From: Ciceribacter sichuanensis
GTDB lineage: Bacteria > Pseudomonadota > Alphaproteobacteria > Rhizobiales > Rhizobiaceae
Reading direction: 5' to 3'
Length of the DNA: 64,000 nt
Assembly: GCF_024055605.1 (NCBI RefSeq)
Contig: NZ_JAMXLX010000003.1
Span: forward strand, 310,001 to 374,000
Shown: piece by piece, positions 28,384 through 39,564 of the stretch
How the letters are laid out: every line of letters starts with the position of its first letter
Position numbering within the stretch: position 1 is the stretch's first letter
Program-made: the position numbers and the translations under genes
Notes under the pieces: generated by a model
What the model saw: only the letters and a program-made list of their open reading frames with translations
Databases searched by the model: none
What the model was told of the DNA's origin: nothing

Positions 28384-29262
28384 ATGCCTTCACTTAAGGA
28401 TCTGAAAAACCGGATCGCCTCCGTCAAGGCGACGCAGAAAATCACCAAGGCGATGAAGATGGTCGCCGCGGCGAAGCTGCGTCGTGCGCAGGAGGCGGCC
28501 GAGGCTGCCCGGCCCTACTCGCAGCGGATGAGTGCCGTCCTTGCCAATATCGCCCAGGCGGTGGGTGGTGACGATGGCGCTCCGAAGCTGATGACGGGTA
28601 CCGGCAAGGACGACGTGCATCTGCTCGTCGTCTGCACGGCAGAACGCGGCCTTTGCGGCGGCTTCAACTCCCAGATTGCGCGCTTTGCCCGCGATCACGC
28701 CCGCAAGCTCCTGGCGGCCGGCAAGACCGTCAAGATCTTCTGCGTCGGCAAGAAGGGGTATGACAGCCTTCGTCGCGAATTCGGCAGCCTGATTGTCGAA
28801 CGCACGGACCTGCGCGAAGTCAAGAAGATCGGCTTTGAGAACGCTGATGCGATCGGTCGGAAGATCATCGCTATGTTCGATAAGGGCGAGTTCGACGTCT
28901 GCACTCTGTTCTATTCGGAGTTCAAGTCGGTCATCAGCCAGGTTCCGACCGCGCAGCAGCTCATCCCGGCTTCCGCCGGCGAGGCAGCCGCTTCGGAAGG
29001 CGCTACCGCAGTCTACGAATACGAGCCGGATGCAGGCGCGATCCTGACGGATCTCATTCCGCGCAACATCTCGGTTCAGGTTTTCAGAGCTCTGCTCGAA
29101 AACGTCGCCGGGGAAATGGGCGCCAAGATGAGTGCCATGGACAATGCGACGCGCAATGCAGGTGAGATGATCAACAAGCTGACGCTTTCCTACAACCGTC
29201 AGCGTCAGGCGCAGATCACCAAGGAACTCATTGAAATCATTTCGGGCGCGGAAGCGCTCTGA
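28384..29262 (+). CDS. atpG: ATP synthase F1 subunit gamma
   Basis: The protein has 292 residues. Gamma is the central rotating shaft. The N-terminal helix [36 protein letters not shown] and the C-terminal helix [22 protein letters not shown]...[23 protein letters not shown] are the conserved coiled-coil that fits the alpha3beta3 core (the first residues of the latter read GEMGAK in this protein). The alphaproteobacterial insertion region (about residues 195-215, [21 protein letters not shown]) is present. It is fourth-strand collinear with atpA and atpD, 24 bases before atpD. Confidence 0.97.
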   Translation: MPSLKDLKNRIASVKATQKITKAMKMVAAAKLRRAQEAAEAARPYSQRMSAVLANIAQAVGGDDGAPKLMTGTGKDDVHLLVVCTAERGLCGGFNSQIARFARDHARKLLAAGKTVKIFCVGKKGYDSLRREFGSLIVERTDLREVKKIGFENADAIGRKIIAMFDKGEFDVCTLFYSEFKSVISQVPTAQQLIPASAGEAAASEGATAVYEYEPDAGAILTDLIPRNISVQVFRALLENVAGEMGAKMSAMDNATRNAGEMINKLTLSYNRQRQAQITKELIEIISGAEAL

Positions 29263-29268
29263 GGTTAA

Positions 29269-30750
<1,482 letters not shown>

Positions 30751-30821
30751 TAATGGATCTGCGGCACGCGGGGCAATGCTCCTGCGTGCCGGTCCTTCAT
30801 CCACGAGAGAAGTGAACTATC

Positions 30822-31229
30822 ATGGCCGACAATTTCAATTTTGAACTCGTTTCGCCCGAGCGCCTGTTGCTTTCCGAAAAGGTGAGCGAAGTTGTCATTC
30901 CGGCAACCGAAGGCGAAATGACCGTCATGGCCAACCATGCGCCGACCATGACCACCATCAAACCGGGTGTCGTTTCGGTTAAGCTCGCCTCGGGTCAGGT
31001 CAGTAAGTACGTCGTTTTCGGCGGCTTTGCCGATATCGTTCCGACCGGCTGCACGCTTCTGGCAGAATCGGCCGTTGCGATGACCGAGCTGAACCGCGAA
31101 ACGCTGACGAAACGGATCGAGACTGCGCGCGCCGAATTGAACGCGGCCGACAACCACGAGCACAAGACCCGTCTTGAGCAGTATCTTGCGGAACTGACTC
31201 ATCTGAACGGCATATTGATCGCCGCCTGA
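30822..31229 (+). CDS. atpC: ATP synthase F1 subunit epsilon
   Basis: The protein has 135 residues. The N-terminal beta-sandwich is intact (FNFELVSPERLLLSEKVSEVVIPATEGEMTVMANHAPTMTTIKPGVV), as is the C-terminal helical hairpin (ETLTKRIETARAELNAADNHEHKTRLEQYLAELTHL), which can regulate ATP hydrolysis. It is the last gene of atpHAGDC, 71 bases after atpD and before a clear terminator. Confidence 0.96.
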   Translation: MADNFNFELVSPERLLLSEKVSEVVIPATEGEMTVMANHAPTMTTIKPGVVSVKLASGQVSKYVVFGGFADIVPTGCTLLAESAVAMTELNRETLTKRIETARAELNAADNHEHKTRLEQYLAELTHLNGILIAA

Positions 31230-31270
31230 GTAGCTTCTGCGGGCTGGCCGCAACCGATCCAGAATGAAAG

Positions 31271-31299
31271 AAAGCCGGGCCTAGCGCGCCGGCTTTTTT
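31271..31299 (+). terminator. Rho-independent terminator of the atpHAGDC operon
   Basis: AAAGCCGG (31271-31278) pairs with CCGGCTTT (31289-31296) around a 10-base loop and runs into a T-tract (31294-31299). It begins 41 bases after the atpC stop. It also faces the end of the convergent GMC oxidoreductase gene (31337). Confidence 0.88.
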
Positions 31300-31336
31300 G
31301 TTTCTTGCTGTCTGCTCGTTTCAAGGCCTGCTGTGT

Positions 31337-32950
31337 TCAGCGGGCGTCTTCCAGAATCATGGCGGAGCCTTTTTCGGCAACCATCATGGTCGGTGCATTG
31401 ATGTTGCCGGCGGTAACGTTCGGGAAGATGGATGCATCGACGATCCGAAGGCCTGCCATCCCATGTACGCGCAGGCGTGCATCGACAACGGATTGCCGTT
31501 CGTCCGGCCCCATCGCGCAGCTTCCGCACAGGTGATAGATCGAACCGCTGTTCTGCCTGAAGTAGTCGAGCAGCTTTTCGTCCGTGTTGGCAGTCGGGGA
31601 TGGAGACACCTCTTCCTCGGTGATTGCGGTCAGGGACGGGGTTGAAGCGATCCGGCGGACCAGATGGCTGCCTTGCAACACCTCATCGATATCGTGCTCC
31701 GTGGAGAGATAGTTGGGGCGGATCAGGGGGGCCGTTGCCGGGTCGGGCGAACCTATGGCGATCTCGCCGCGGCTGGTCGGCCGGCATGGGTTGAAGGCGA
31801 TGAGGAAGCCCGGATAGGGCTCCGGTTTCAACCCCGATCTCGGATTTTCCGGAATGCGATAGGAGAGCGGGTTGAAATAAAGCTGGATGTTCGGGTGAGG
31901 TGCATCTGGGCTGCCCCGGAAGAAGCCGCCAGCCTGGTTGACGCTCATCGCGAAGGGGCCCGTGCGGGTCAGCAGATAGCGCAGGCCGAATGCCGCCTGC
32001 CCGAAAATGCTGCCGAAGCTGCCGTTTAAGGTCGGCCGGTTGGCACGATAGTAGAAGCTGGCGCAGATATGATCCTGAAGGTTCTTGCCAACCGCCGGGA
32101 GGTTATGGCGGGTGTCTATTCCGAAAGCTTGCAAAGCCTCGCCACGGCCAATGCCCGAGAGTTGCAGAAGCTTCGGGGTATCGACGGCTCCTGCCGCGAG
32201 GATGACTTCCCTGCGGGCCTTGAATGAACGCAGTTGCCCATGTTGCACTACTTCGACGCCGTTCACCCGCGCATCCTCTGCAAAAAGGAGGCGCCGGGCG
32301 ACCGCGTTGCGTTCGATGGCGAGGTTGGATCGTTTCAATGCTGGCCGCAGATATTCGGCGCTGGAGTGGGAACGCTGGCCGCAGCGCGTATTGATATCGT
32401 AGACGCCGGCTCCTTCGATAGAGGCTCCGTTGAAGTCGGTGTTGTCCGGAAGTCCGAGCTCTTCGCAAGCCGCAAGGAAAGCATCGGAAACCGGATGAAT
32501 ATCGCCGCGCATCGGTGTGACGTGGATGGGACCATCACCGCCATGCCATTCCGAGGCACCCGCGGCATGGGTTTCCAGTTTGCGGAAATAGGGGAGAACG
32601 TCGCTCGCGCCCCAGCCGGGATTGCCGGCGGCTTCCCAGTCGTCAAAGTCGTGTGCTGCGCCACGCACGAAGATCATGGCGTTAATCGATCCCGATCCGC
32701 CCTGCACCTTGCCGCGGGGCGCGTAGATGCGGCGATTGCCGAGTTCAGGTTCCGGCTCGGTGGAATACATCCAGTTGACGGCCGGGTTGTAATAGCTGCG
32801 GGCGTAGCCGACCGGGATCTTGAACCAGAAGCTATCGTCCTTGCCGCCGGCTTCGATGAGCAGAACGCTGTAGCGGCCATCCTCGCTCAGCCGGCTTGCC
32901 ATAATGCAGCCGGCGGAGCCGGCGCCAACGATGATGAAATCGTAAGTCAT
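31337..32950 (-). CDS. GMC-family FAD oxidoreductase (alcohol/sugar dehydrogenase)
   Basis: The protein has 537 residues. The N-terminal FAD-binding DFIIVGAGSAGCIMASRLSEDGRYSVLLIEAG and the GMC signature region APRGKVQGGSGSINAMIFVRG are clear. A second signature reads GAVDTPKLLQLSGIG, and the C-terminal catalytic stretch GSIYHLCGSCAMG has the conserved His. GMC enzymes oxidise alcohols such as choline, glucose, alditols or polyols, giving electrons to quinone or another acceptor; the substrate is not readable. It is the last gene of a minus-strand unit, 10 bases after the enolase-superfamily gene. A fructosyl/alditol-type role is inference from its neighbours. Confidence 0.88.
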   Translation of the reverse strand: MTYDFIIVGAGSAGCIMASRLSEDGRYSVLLIEAGGKDDSFWFKIPVGYARSYYNPAVNWMYSTEPEPELGNRRIYAPRGKVQGGSGSINAMIFVRGAAHDFDDWEAAGNPGWGASDVLPYFRKLETHAAGASEWHGGDGPIHVTPMRGDIHPVSDAFLAACEELGLPDNTDFNGASIEGAGVYDINTRCGQRSHSSAEYLRPALKRSNLAIERNAVARRLLFAEDARVNGVEVVQHGQLRSFKARREVILAAGAVDTPKLLQLSGIGRGEALQAFGIDTRHNLPAVGKNLQDHICASFYYRANRPTLNGSFGSIFGQAAFGLRYLLTRTGPFAMSVNQAGGFFRGSPDAPHPNIQLYFNPLSYRIPENPRSGLKPEPYPGFLIAFNPCRPTSRGEIAIGSPDPATAPLIRPNYLSTEHDIDEVLQGSHLVRRIASTPSLTAITEEEVSPSPTANTDEKLLDYFRQNSGSIYHLCGSCAMGPDERQSVVDARLRVHGMAGLRIVDASIFPNVTAGNINAPTMMVAEKGSAMILEDAR

Positions 32951-32960
32951 GGCTTGTCGT

Positions 32961-34178
32961 TCAGCCCTTGGCCGGAGCGAAGGCTTTGACGTCGGCGGGT
33001 TCCGCCCCCATCTGCAGATGCAACCGCTTGCCGGTATAGGGCGTGTGCTGTTCCACGACCTCCATGTCGAGTTCGATGCCGAGGCCCGGTTCGCGGGAAG
33101 GAATGAGATAGCCGTCGTCGAAGGCGAGCTTGTTCCTGAGGATCCGGCCGTGGAAATCGCCGAAATCCAGGATCGCCTCGTGGATCAGGAAATTCGGCGT
33201 TGCCGCGGAAAGCTGGATGGATGCGGCCGCACCGACCGGGCCGTTATAGAGATGCGGTGCAATCTGGGCATAGAAGGCTTCCGCCATTCCGGCGATCTTC
33301 TTCGCCTCCAGAAGGCCGCCGACGCGGGCGACGTTCATTTGCAGGATTGAGGCCGCGCCGAGCTGGAGAACGCGCTGGAATTCGTATTTCGTGGTGAGTC
33401 GTTCGCCGGTTGAGACAGGGATCGATGTGGCTCGAGCGACCTCTGCCATGGCGGCTTCCTGACCGGGCGGCACGGGCTCCTCGAACCAGAGCGGATCATA
33501 TTTCTCCAGCCGCTTTGCCAGCCGGATTGCAGAGGACGGTACCATCTGACCATGGGTGCCGAAGAGAATATCGGCGCGGCTGCCGACGGCGTCGCGGATC
33601 TTGCGGCAGAATTCCTCTGAGCGATCCATGACGCCGAGCGAAAGCTGGTGGCCGGAATAGTTGGTGTAGGGACCGGCGGGGTCGAACTTCACGGCGGTGA
33701 AGCCCATTTCGACCACGCGTACTGCCTCCTCGGCGGCGAGGTCGGGATTGTTGTAGTCGTATTCGCCTGCGGCGTTCTTCGGGTAGAGATAGGTATAGGC
33801 GCGCAGCTTTTCGTGTACGGTTCCGCCGAGCAGGTCGGAAACGGGCCGGTTCGCAGCCTTGCCGATGATATCCCAGCAGGCGATTTCCAGACCGGAGACG
33901 ATGCCCATCATCGTCGGATCCGGTCGCTGAGTGAAGCCGCTGGAATAGGCCGCCCGCCAGAAGCGTTCGATCCGGTGCGGATCGTGATCCAGCAGGTAGC
34001 GCTGGAACACATCCTCGATCAGTGGCACGAGACCGGAGGGATGGAAGGCTGTATCGTAGATTTCGCCGATGCCCTTGATGCCGCAATCCGTCTCGAGTTC
34101 GACGAAGATCCAGTACATGCCGCCGATATGCGGTGGCGGGACGGCAACGACATAGGTCTTGAGCGATGCGATCTTCAT
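32961..34178 (-). CDS. Mandelate racemase/muconate lactonizing (enolase superfamily) enzyme, probable sugar-acid dehydratase
   Basis: The protein has 405 residues. The N-terminal capping domain starts MKIASLKTYVVAVPPP, with GIGEIYDTAFHPSGL. The barrel has GFTAVKFDPAGPY (Lys-x-Asp on strand 2), LWFEEPVPP (Glu), VSTGERL (Glu) and APHLYNGP (His). Relative to DgoD-type enzymes the strand-3 position that usually holds the first metal-binding Asp reads FGTHGQM, and the ILQPD motif reads ILQMN. Members dehydrate aldonic or aldaric acids or isomerise lactones; the substrate is unknown. Neighbours (AldA-like dehydrogenase 59 bases upstream, GMC enzyme 10 bases downstream) support sugar-acid catabolism. 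Confidence 0.85.
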   Translation of the reverse strand: MKIASLKTYVVAVPPPHIGGMYWIFVELETDCGIKGIGEIYDTAFHPSGLVPLIEDVFQRYLLDHDPHRIERFWRAAYSSGFTQRPDPTMMGIVSGLEIACWDIIGKAANRPVSDLLGGTVHEKLRAYTYLYPKNAAGEYDYNNPDLAAEEAVRVVEMGFTAVKFDPAGPYTNYSGHQLSLGVMDRSEEFCRKIRDAVGSRADILFGTHGQMVPSSAIRLAKRLEKYDPLWFEEPVPPGQEAAMAEVARATSIPVSTGERLTTKYEFQRVLQLGAASILQMNVARVGGLLEAKKIAGMAEAFYAQIAPHLYNGPVGAAASIQLSAATPNFLIHEAILDFGDFHGRILRNKLAFDDGYLIPSREPGLGIELDMEVVEQHTPYTGKRLHLQMGAEPADVKAFAPAKG

Positions 34179-34237
34179 GATGGTTCCCCGGGGATATTGT
34201 TCGATCGTATTCTTAGGCTTGCAGGTTGGTGAGCGGG

Positions 34238-35662
34238 TCAGTGCTTCAGGATGACCAATCGGGTCTGGGTGAATTCCAGCATGCCGTGCTTGCCATCGTC
34301 TCCGCCGAGGCCGGAACGTTTCCAGCCGGCGTGGTAGCCCTGATAGGGATCGGCGGGGAAACGGTTGACGTAGAGTTCGCCGGCCTCGATTTCGTTGGCG
34401 GCCTTCATCACCTTGCGATAGTTTTCCGAGAAGACGACGGAGGCGAGGCCGTATTGGTGGTCGCTGGCCATTGTTAGCGCCTCGTCGAAGTTTCCGTAGG
34501 GGATGACCGCAAGCACGGGACCGAAGACTTCCTCGCGAACGATCTCCATGTCCTGCCGGCAGTTGGAAAGAAGCGTCGGTGGATAGAAGAAGCCATCGCC
34601 CTGAGGGATGACGCCGCCTGCCTCGACCTTCGCTCCTTCAGCCGCAGCGCGTTCGACCATGGCATGGATACGCGAACGGGCAACCGCGTTGGCCAGAGGC
34701 CCCATCAGATCCGGGTCTCTTGAACGGTCTCCGAAACGGCGGGAGGAAAAGGCGGCGCGGAGCTTGTCGAGCAGGATGTCGTGGACGGCTTCATGCACAT
34801 AGAGGCGCTCGACCGAGGTGCAGACCTGCCCGCAATGGGCGGTCTTGGCCGCGAGCACCATGCGCGCGACGGCATCGAGATCGGCATCGGGCTCGACGAT
34901 CACCGGGGTCTTGCCGCCGAGTTCCAGCGACGGCTTGGCGATGTTCGCCTTGCAGTATTCGAGAACGGTGCGGCCGGCTGCAACGCTGCCGGTAAGGGTG
35001 ATCATGCCGACTTCGGGCCGGGTGCACATGGTTCCGGCGACATCATGGGTCATCGTCATGATGTTGATGAGCCCGGGTGGCAGGGCGGCCTCCTCCACCG
35101 CTTCGGCGAAGACAAAGGCGGAGGTGGGCGTGTTGTTGCTCGGGCGCACGACGACGGCATTGCCAGCGATGAGGGCCGGGGCGATCTTGCGCACCAGCGT
35201 GTAGATCGGGAAATTGAATGGGATGAGGCAGGCCACGACGCCGATCGGGGTGCGTTTCAGCATCAGCGTCTCGTCGGGCGTGTCGCTCTCGATCACCTCG
35301 CCCTCGATGCGCCGCGCCCATTCGGCGTGATAGCGCATGAGGACTGCGGCGTAGATCGTCTCGGCCGTCGCATCCGCGACGCTTTTGCCGGATTCCCACG
35401 CAAGCGCTTCTCCGATCAGCGCCGAGCGGCGCTCCACGGCGTCGGCGAGCCGGCGCAGGGCGTCGCCGCGATCGATTGCAGGAAGCCGGCTCCAGGCTTT
35501 CTGAGCACGGGCTGCGGCCTCGACGGCCCGGATGACATCGGCCTCCGAGCCGGACGGGACGCCGGCAAAGATCTCACCGGTGGCAGGGTTTACGACGTCG
35601 ATCGCGGGGTTCTCTCCCGGCGAGACGAAACGGCCGTCGATGAAGTTGCGATAATCTCTCAT
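34238..35662 (-). CDS. aldA: NAD(P)-dependent aldehyde dehydrogenase, AldA-like (lactaldehyde/glycolaldehyde type)
   Basis: The protein has 474 residues from ATG 35662 (MRDYRNFIDGRFV), preceded by CAGGGG; a TTG at 35695 would add eleven unsupported residues. Catalytic Cys is in GQVCTSVERLYVH and the general base Glu in SLELGGKTPVIV. NFPIYTLVRKIAPALIAGNAVVVRPSNNTP and the C-terminal GYHAGWKRSGLGGDDGKHGMLEFTQTR follow E. coli AldA closely as I remember it. AldA oxidises L-lactaldehyde to L-lactate or glycolaldehyde to glycolate. It is the first enzyme gene after the LysR regulator on this strand. Other short-chain aldehydes remain possible. Confidence 0.82.
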   Translation of the reverse strand: MRDYRNFIDGRFVSPGENPAIDVVNPATGEIFAGVPSGSEADVIRAVEAAARAQKAWSRLPAIDRGDALRRLADAVERRSALIGEALAWESGKSVADATAETIYAAVLMRYHAEWARRIEGEVIESDTPDETLMLKRTPIGVVACLIPFNFPIYTLVRKIAPALIAGNAVVVRPSNNTPTSAFVFAEAVEEAALPPGLINIMTMTHDVAGTMCTRPEVGMITLTGSVAAGRTVLEYCKANIAKPSLELGGKTPVIVEPDADLDAVARMVLAAKTAHCGQVCTSVERLYVHEAVHDILLDKLRAAFSSRRFGDRSRDPDLMGPLANAVARSRIHAMVERAAAEGAKVEAGGVIPQGDGFFYPPTLLSNCRQDMEIVREEVFGPVLAVIPYGNFDEALTMASDHQYGLASVVFSENYRKVMKAANEIEAGELYVNRFPADPYQGYHAGWKRSGLGGDDGKHGMLEFTQTRLVILKH

Positions 35663-35783
35663 GGACCCCTGCTTTTCCGGCGGATTTTCCGCCAAGTAGG
35701 AGCCGTCCCGCCTGTTCGCGCAAGCGAGTTATTCTCGGGTGCATCATTCGAAAATCGAATGTTTCAGGCCGCGCCGCCCCTGG

Positions 35784-36704
35784 CTAGGTCTCCCGGTTTC
35801 CGGCAAGCTCCGGATCTCCGGAAAGTTCCATATGCAGCCATTGCCGGAAGGCCTTCACGTTGGAAGGGTCCATCTGCTCGGCCCTCGTCACCAGCCAGTA
35901 GGATTCGTGGCCCTCCACTTCGACGTCCAGCACCTGCATCAGCCTGCCCTCTTCCATCAGCGACGTTACCATGAAGCGGTCGGCAACGGTGACGCCGAGG
36001 CCATTGCAGGCAGCCTCGATCGCCATGTCGAGGAGGTCGAATTCCAGTCCGCCACGGGTATCGGTATGGCTCAGGCCCGCTGCATCCAGCCAGTGCTGCC
36101 ATGTCAGGTAGCGTTGGTCGGCTGAGGCGAGAACATGGAGGAAAGTCAGGCCGGAAAGATCTAGAGGTTCTGTAGCGCAGCCGGCGAGCAATTGAGGCGA
36201 GCAGACGGCGATATGGCGTTCGGTCATCAACACCTGGGACTGCAGCATGGGCCATTCGCCGTCGCCGAAGCGGATCGCGCAGTCGAGGATGCTCCGTTCG
36301 GTCAGGCTGTCCTGCAGTTCGGTGGTGATGCTGATCTCGATATCGGGAAGAAAGCGGCGCAGGCTGCCGAACCGGGGCATCAGCCAGCGCTTGGCGAAGG
36401 TCGGCGGTACGTTGACGCGCAGGCGATGCTGGTTGCTCTTCTCCATGATGTTGCGGACGGTCAGCTCCACGTCGTGGAATGCGCGCTGGAGCGCTTCGAG
36501 CAGTTCGATGCCCGACGGCGTCAGGTCGAGATGATGGTGGCGGCGGATGACCAGCGTTTCTCCGAGTTGTTCCTCGAGATTGCGCACTTGCCGGCTGACC
36601 GCGCTCTGGGTCAGGTTCAGCCTGTCGGCGGCGCGGGTAAAGCTGCGGGTCTGCCCCACGACCTCGAAGATCTTCATGGCCGAAAGTGCCGGCAGTTTTC
36701 GCAT
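35784..36704 (-). CDS. LysR-family transcriptional regulator (GcvA-like)
   Basis: The protein has 306 residues. The N-terminal winged helix-turn-helix reads LSAMKIFEVVGQTRSFTRAADRLNLTQSAVSRQVRNLEEQLGETLVIRRH, and the periplasmic-binding-protein-like effector domain follows from about residue 90 (LRVNVPPTFAKRWLMPRFGSL, a GcvA-type stretch). It is followed in the same direction by the AldA-like, enolase-superfamily and GMC genes, and lies divergent from ldh across 284 bases. It probably controls this catabolic set in response to an intermediate. The effector is unknown. Confidence 0.9.
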   Translation of the reverse strand: MRKLPALSAMKIFEVVGQTRSFTRAADRLNLTQSAVSRQVRNLEEQLGETLVIRRHHHLDLTPSGIELLEALQRAFHDVELTVRNIMEKSNQHRLRVNVPPTFAKRWLMPRFGSLRRFLPDIEISITTELQDSLTERSILDCAIRFGDGEWPMLQSQVLMTERHIAVCSPQLLAGCATEPLDLSGLTFLHVLASADQRYLTWQHWLDAAGLSHTDTRGGLEFDLLDMAIEAACNGLGVTVADRFMVTSLMEEGRLMQVLDVEVEGHESYWLVTRAEQMDPSNVKAFRQWLHMELSGDPELAGNRET

Positions 36705-36826
36705 GGTGGTTCCGTCCTTGCCGCGGATCGCAGCGCATTGTCATGCCATTTAAACAGGGCAATCGTAACGACGTCATCCGGTTTCTGCCGTTGGTTTTTT
36801 CGATGACGGCAAAGGAATGCGATTGA

Positions 36827-37921
<1,095 letters not shown>

Positions 37922-37996
37922 TTTTCGTCAATTTCTGTGGGTTGGGCAGGCTCTTTTCCTGAGAGCGGCAGTCGTCTATTTAGGGTTTCGCTGCAT

Positions 37997-38014
37997 TGCG
38001 TTATATATGACGCA
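37997..38014 (+). promoter_or_regulatory. Near-perfect palindrome ahead of the ArsR-type regulator gene (probable self-operator)
   Basis: An 18-base palindrome, TGCGT-TATATATG-ACGCA, matches its own complement at 16 of 18 positions. It lies 33 bases upstream of the regulator start codon, with an AT-rich centre that could double as a -10 region. ArsR repressors commonly bind such sites in their own promoters. That it is bound by this protein is inference. Confidence 0.5.
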
Positions 38015-38047
38015 TGGCGGTAATTGCCCTCGCGCCCGGATGGTTTG

Positions 38048-38422
38048 ATGAGTGTTCCGACCTTCAGTCCCGAAATGAAAAAGGACCAGCTGGACGACTT
38101 CATGTCAAAGGCGCGGGCTGCCAGTACGCTCCTGAAGGCGCTTTCGCATGAGACGCGGCTGCTGATCCTTTGCATTCTCAGCCGTGGCGAGAAAACCGTC
38201 GGTGAAATCGAGACGATACTCGGGTTACAGCAGGCGGTGGTTTCCCAGCAGCTCGCTCGTCTCAGGGCCGAGCATCTCGTACGGACGCGTCGCGAAGGTC
38301 GCATGATTTTCTATCGGATTGGCGATCCGGCGCTCAACGAACTCGTTTCCGTGCTCTACAAGATGTATTGCGAAACGGACGAAAAGACACCCGTTGCCAA
38401 CGAAGTGCACGAGGGCGCCTGA
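38048..38422 (+). CDS. ArsR-family regulator with BigR/SqrR-type cysteine pair
   Basis: The protein has 124 residues. The winged-helix core is clear (STLLKALSHETRLLILCILSRGEKTVGEIETILGLQQAVVSQQLARLRAEHLVRTRREGRMIFYRI). Cys42 and Cys108 match by number and context the pair that forms a reversible disulfide or polysulfide bridge in BigR, YgaV and SqrR, sulfide/persulfide sensors. No metal-binding CxC motif of classical ArsR is present. It lies 55 bases upstream of the LysR gene that heads the formate dehydrogenase operon. The ATG at 38048 lacks a strong ribosome site; an in-frame TTG at 38024 is possible. No persulfide dioxygenase gene adjoins it. Confidence 0.8.
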   Translation: MSVPTFSPEMKKDQLDDFMSKARAASTLLKALSHETRLLILCILSRGEKTVGEIETILGLQQAVVSQQLARLRAEHLVRTRREGRMIFYRIGDPALNELVSVLYKMYCETDEKTPVANEVHEGA

Positions 38423-38477
38423 GCCCTGCAACGTTGTCGCGGATCTTCCTCGGCTGGCGCATGCAGGGGAGGCGGCG

Positions 38478-39371
38478 TTGATCGACAAGCTTGAATTCTT
38501 CATCGCGCTCGCAAGAGCACAACATTTCGGCCGTGCGGCCGAGGAGTGCGGCATTACCCAGCCGACCCTGTCGGCGGCGATCCGGCAGCTGGAGGATCAG
38601 CTCGGGGTCATGCTGGTGCAACGCGGTTCCCGTTATCAGGGGCTGACCCCCGAAGGGCAACGGGTGCTGGAATGGGCGCGGCGCATCGTCGGCGATGCGC
38701 GCACCATGCGGGAGGAGATGCGGGCCGCCCGCCGTGGCCTTGCCGGTCATATCCGCATTGCCGTCGTTCCAACCGCGCTTTCCATGGTGCCACGCATCAC
38801 CGAGCCCTTTCAGGCCAAGCATCCGGACGTGACCTTCTCCATCCTGTCGCGCACCTCGTTGCAGGTGCTGAGCCTTCTGGAGAACCTGGAGATCGATGCG
38901 GGGATCACCTACCTCGACAATGAACCGCTCGGGCGGGTCACTTCGGTGCCCTTATATTCGGAGCGCTATCACCTGATCACGGCCGCCGGGACGCCCTTGT
39001 CGGATCGCGAAAAAGTGACGTGGCGGGATATGGCCGATCTTCGGCTTTGCCTATTGACCGCGGACATGCAGAACCGTCGCATCATCAACCAGCATATGGC
39101 GGAGGCCGGGGTCACGCCGCACCCGACGCTTGAGTCCAATTCGATGATCGTGCTGTTCGCCCATATCCGCACAGGCAAGTGGGCTTCGATCATGCCGCGC
39201 AATGTCGCGGAATCCTTTGGGTTTCCCGAAGAGATACGAATGATCCCGATCGGGGAGCCGGAGGCCGAACACTCCGTTGGCCTCGTTGCGCAGTATCGCG
39301 AACCTTTCACGCCCCTTGTTTCCGCCCTGCTGCATGAGGCCGGACGGCTGGCGAATGCTCAGGCGTTTTGA
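38478..39371 (+). CDS. fdsR: LysR-family regulator of the formate dehydrogenase operon
   Basis: The protein has 297 residues from TTG 38478, preceded by AGGGGAGG at 5-base spacing; no in-frame ATG lies nearby at a good distance. The helix-turn-helix domain reads FFIALARAQHFGRAAEECGITQPTLSAAIRQLEDQLGVMLVQR, and the effector domain starts at about residue 88 (GHIRIAVVPTALSMVPRI). The gene lies directly upstream of fdsGBA in the same direction, as LysR genes do for fds operons in other proteobacteria, so control of formate dehydrogenase is likely. Its stop codon lies inside a perfect palindrome that may be its operator. Confidence 0.85.
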   Translation: MIDKLEFFIALARAQHFGRAAEECGITQPTLSAAIRQLEDQLGVMLVQRGSRYQGLTPEGQRVLEWARRIVGDARTMREEMRAARRGLAGHIRIAVVPTALSMVPRITEPFQAKHPDVTFSILSRTSLQVLSLLENLEIDAGITYLDNEPLGRVTSVPLYSERYHLITAAGTPLSDREKVTWRDMADLRLCLLTADMQNRRIINQHMAEAGVTPHPTLESNSMIVLFAHIRTGKWASIMPRNVAESFGFPEEIRMIPIGEPEAEHSVGLVAQYREPFTPLVSALLHEAGRLANAQAF

Positions 39372-39388
39372 TAGAAAATTTCTATCAA
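39368..39388 (+). promoter_or_regulatory. Perfect palindromic LysR-type operator ahead of fdsG
   Basis: Arms TTGATAGAAA (39368-39377) and TTTCTATCAA (39379-39388) are exact inverted repeats around a single A. The inner ATAG-N7-CTAT pattern is that of several LysR regulators. It overlaps the TGA stop of the upstream LysR gene (39369-39371) and is about 17 bases before a TTGACC hexamer (39406-39411) that could be the fds -35 element. Confidence 0.65.
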
Positions 39389-39564
39389 CTCACATGACTG
39401 CTTTATTGACCTTGCCGGGGGTGGAGGATCATTCTTGCTGAAAGTCGGCCGGGAATGGGAAATCCCGGTCTTCGTCAACGTTTCGGCCAGTTTATCCGAC
39501 GGCGACGCCCGGGTTCAGGAATCGGCCGGTTGGCGATGTTCGTGTCGGTTTGGGAGGACTGAAC

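Noticed and set aside
39449..39468. A small hairpin (CCGGGA/TCCCGG) in the fdsG leader as a molybdenum-cofactor riboswitch
   Set aside because: Only a 6-bp stem is visible in a 176-base leader, and the multi-stem architecture of that riboswitch class was not recognised.
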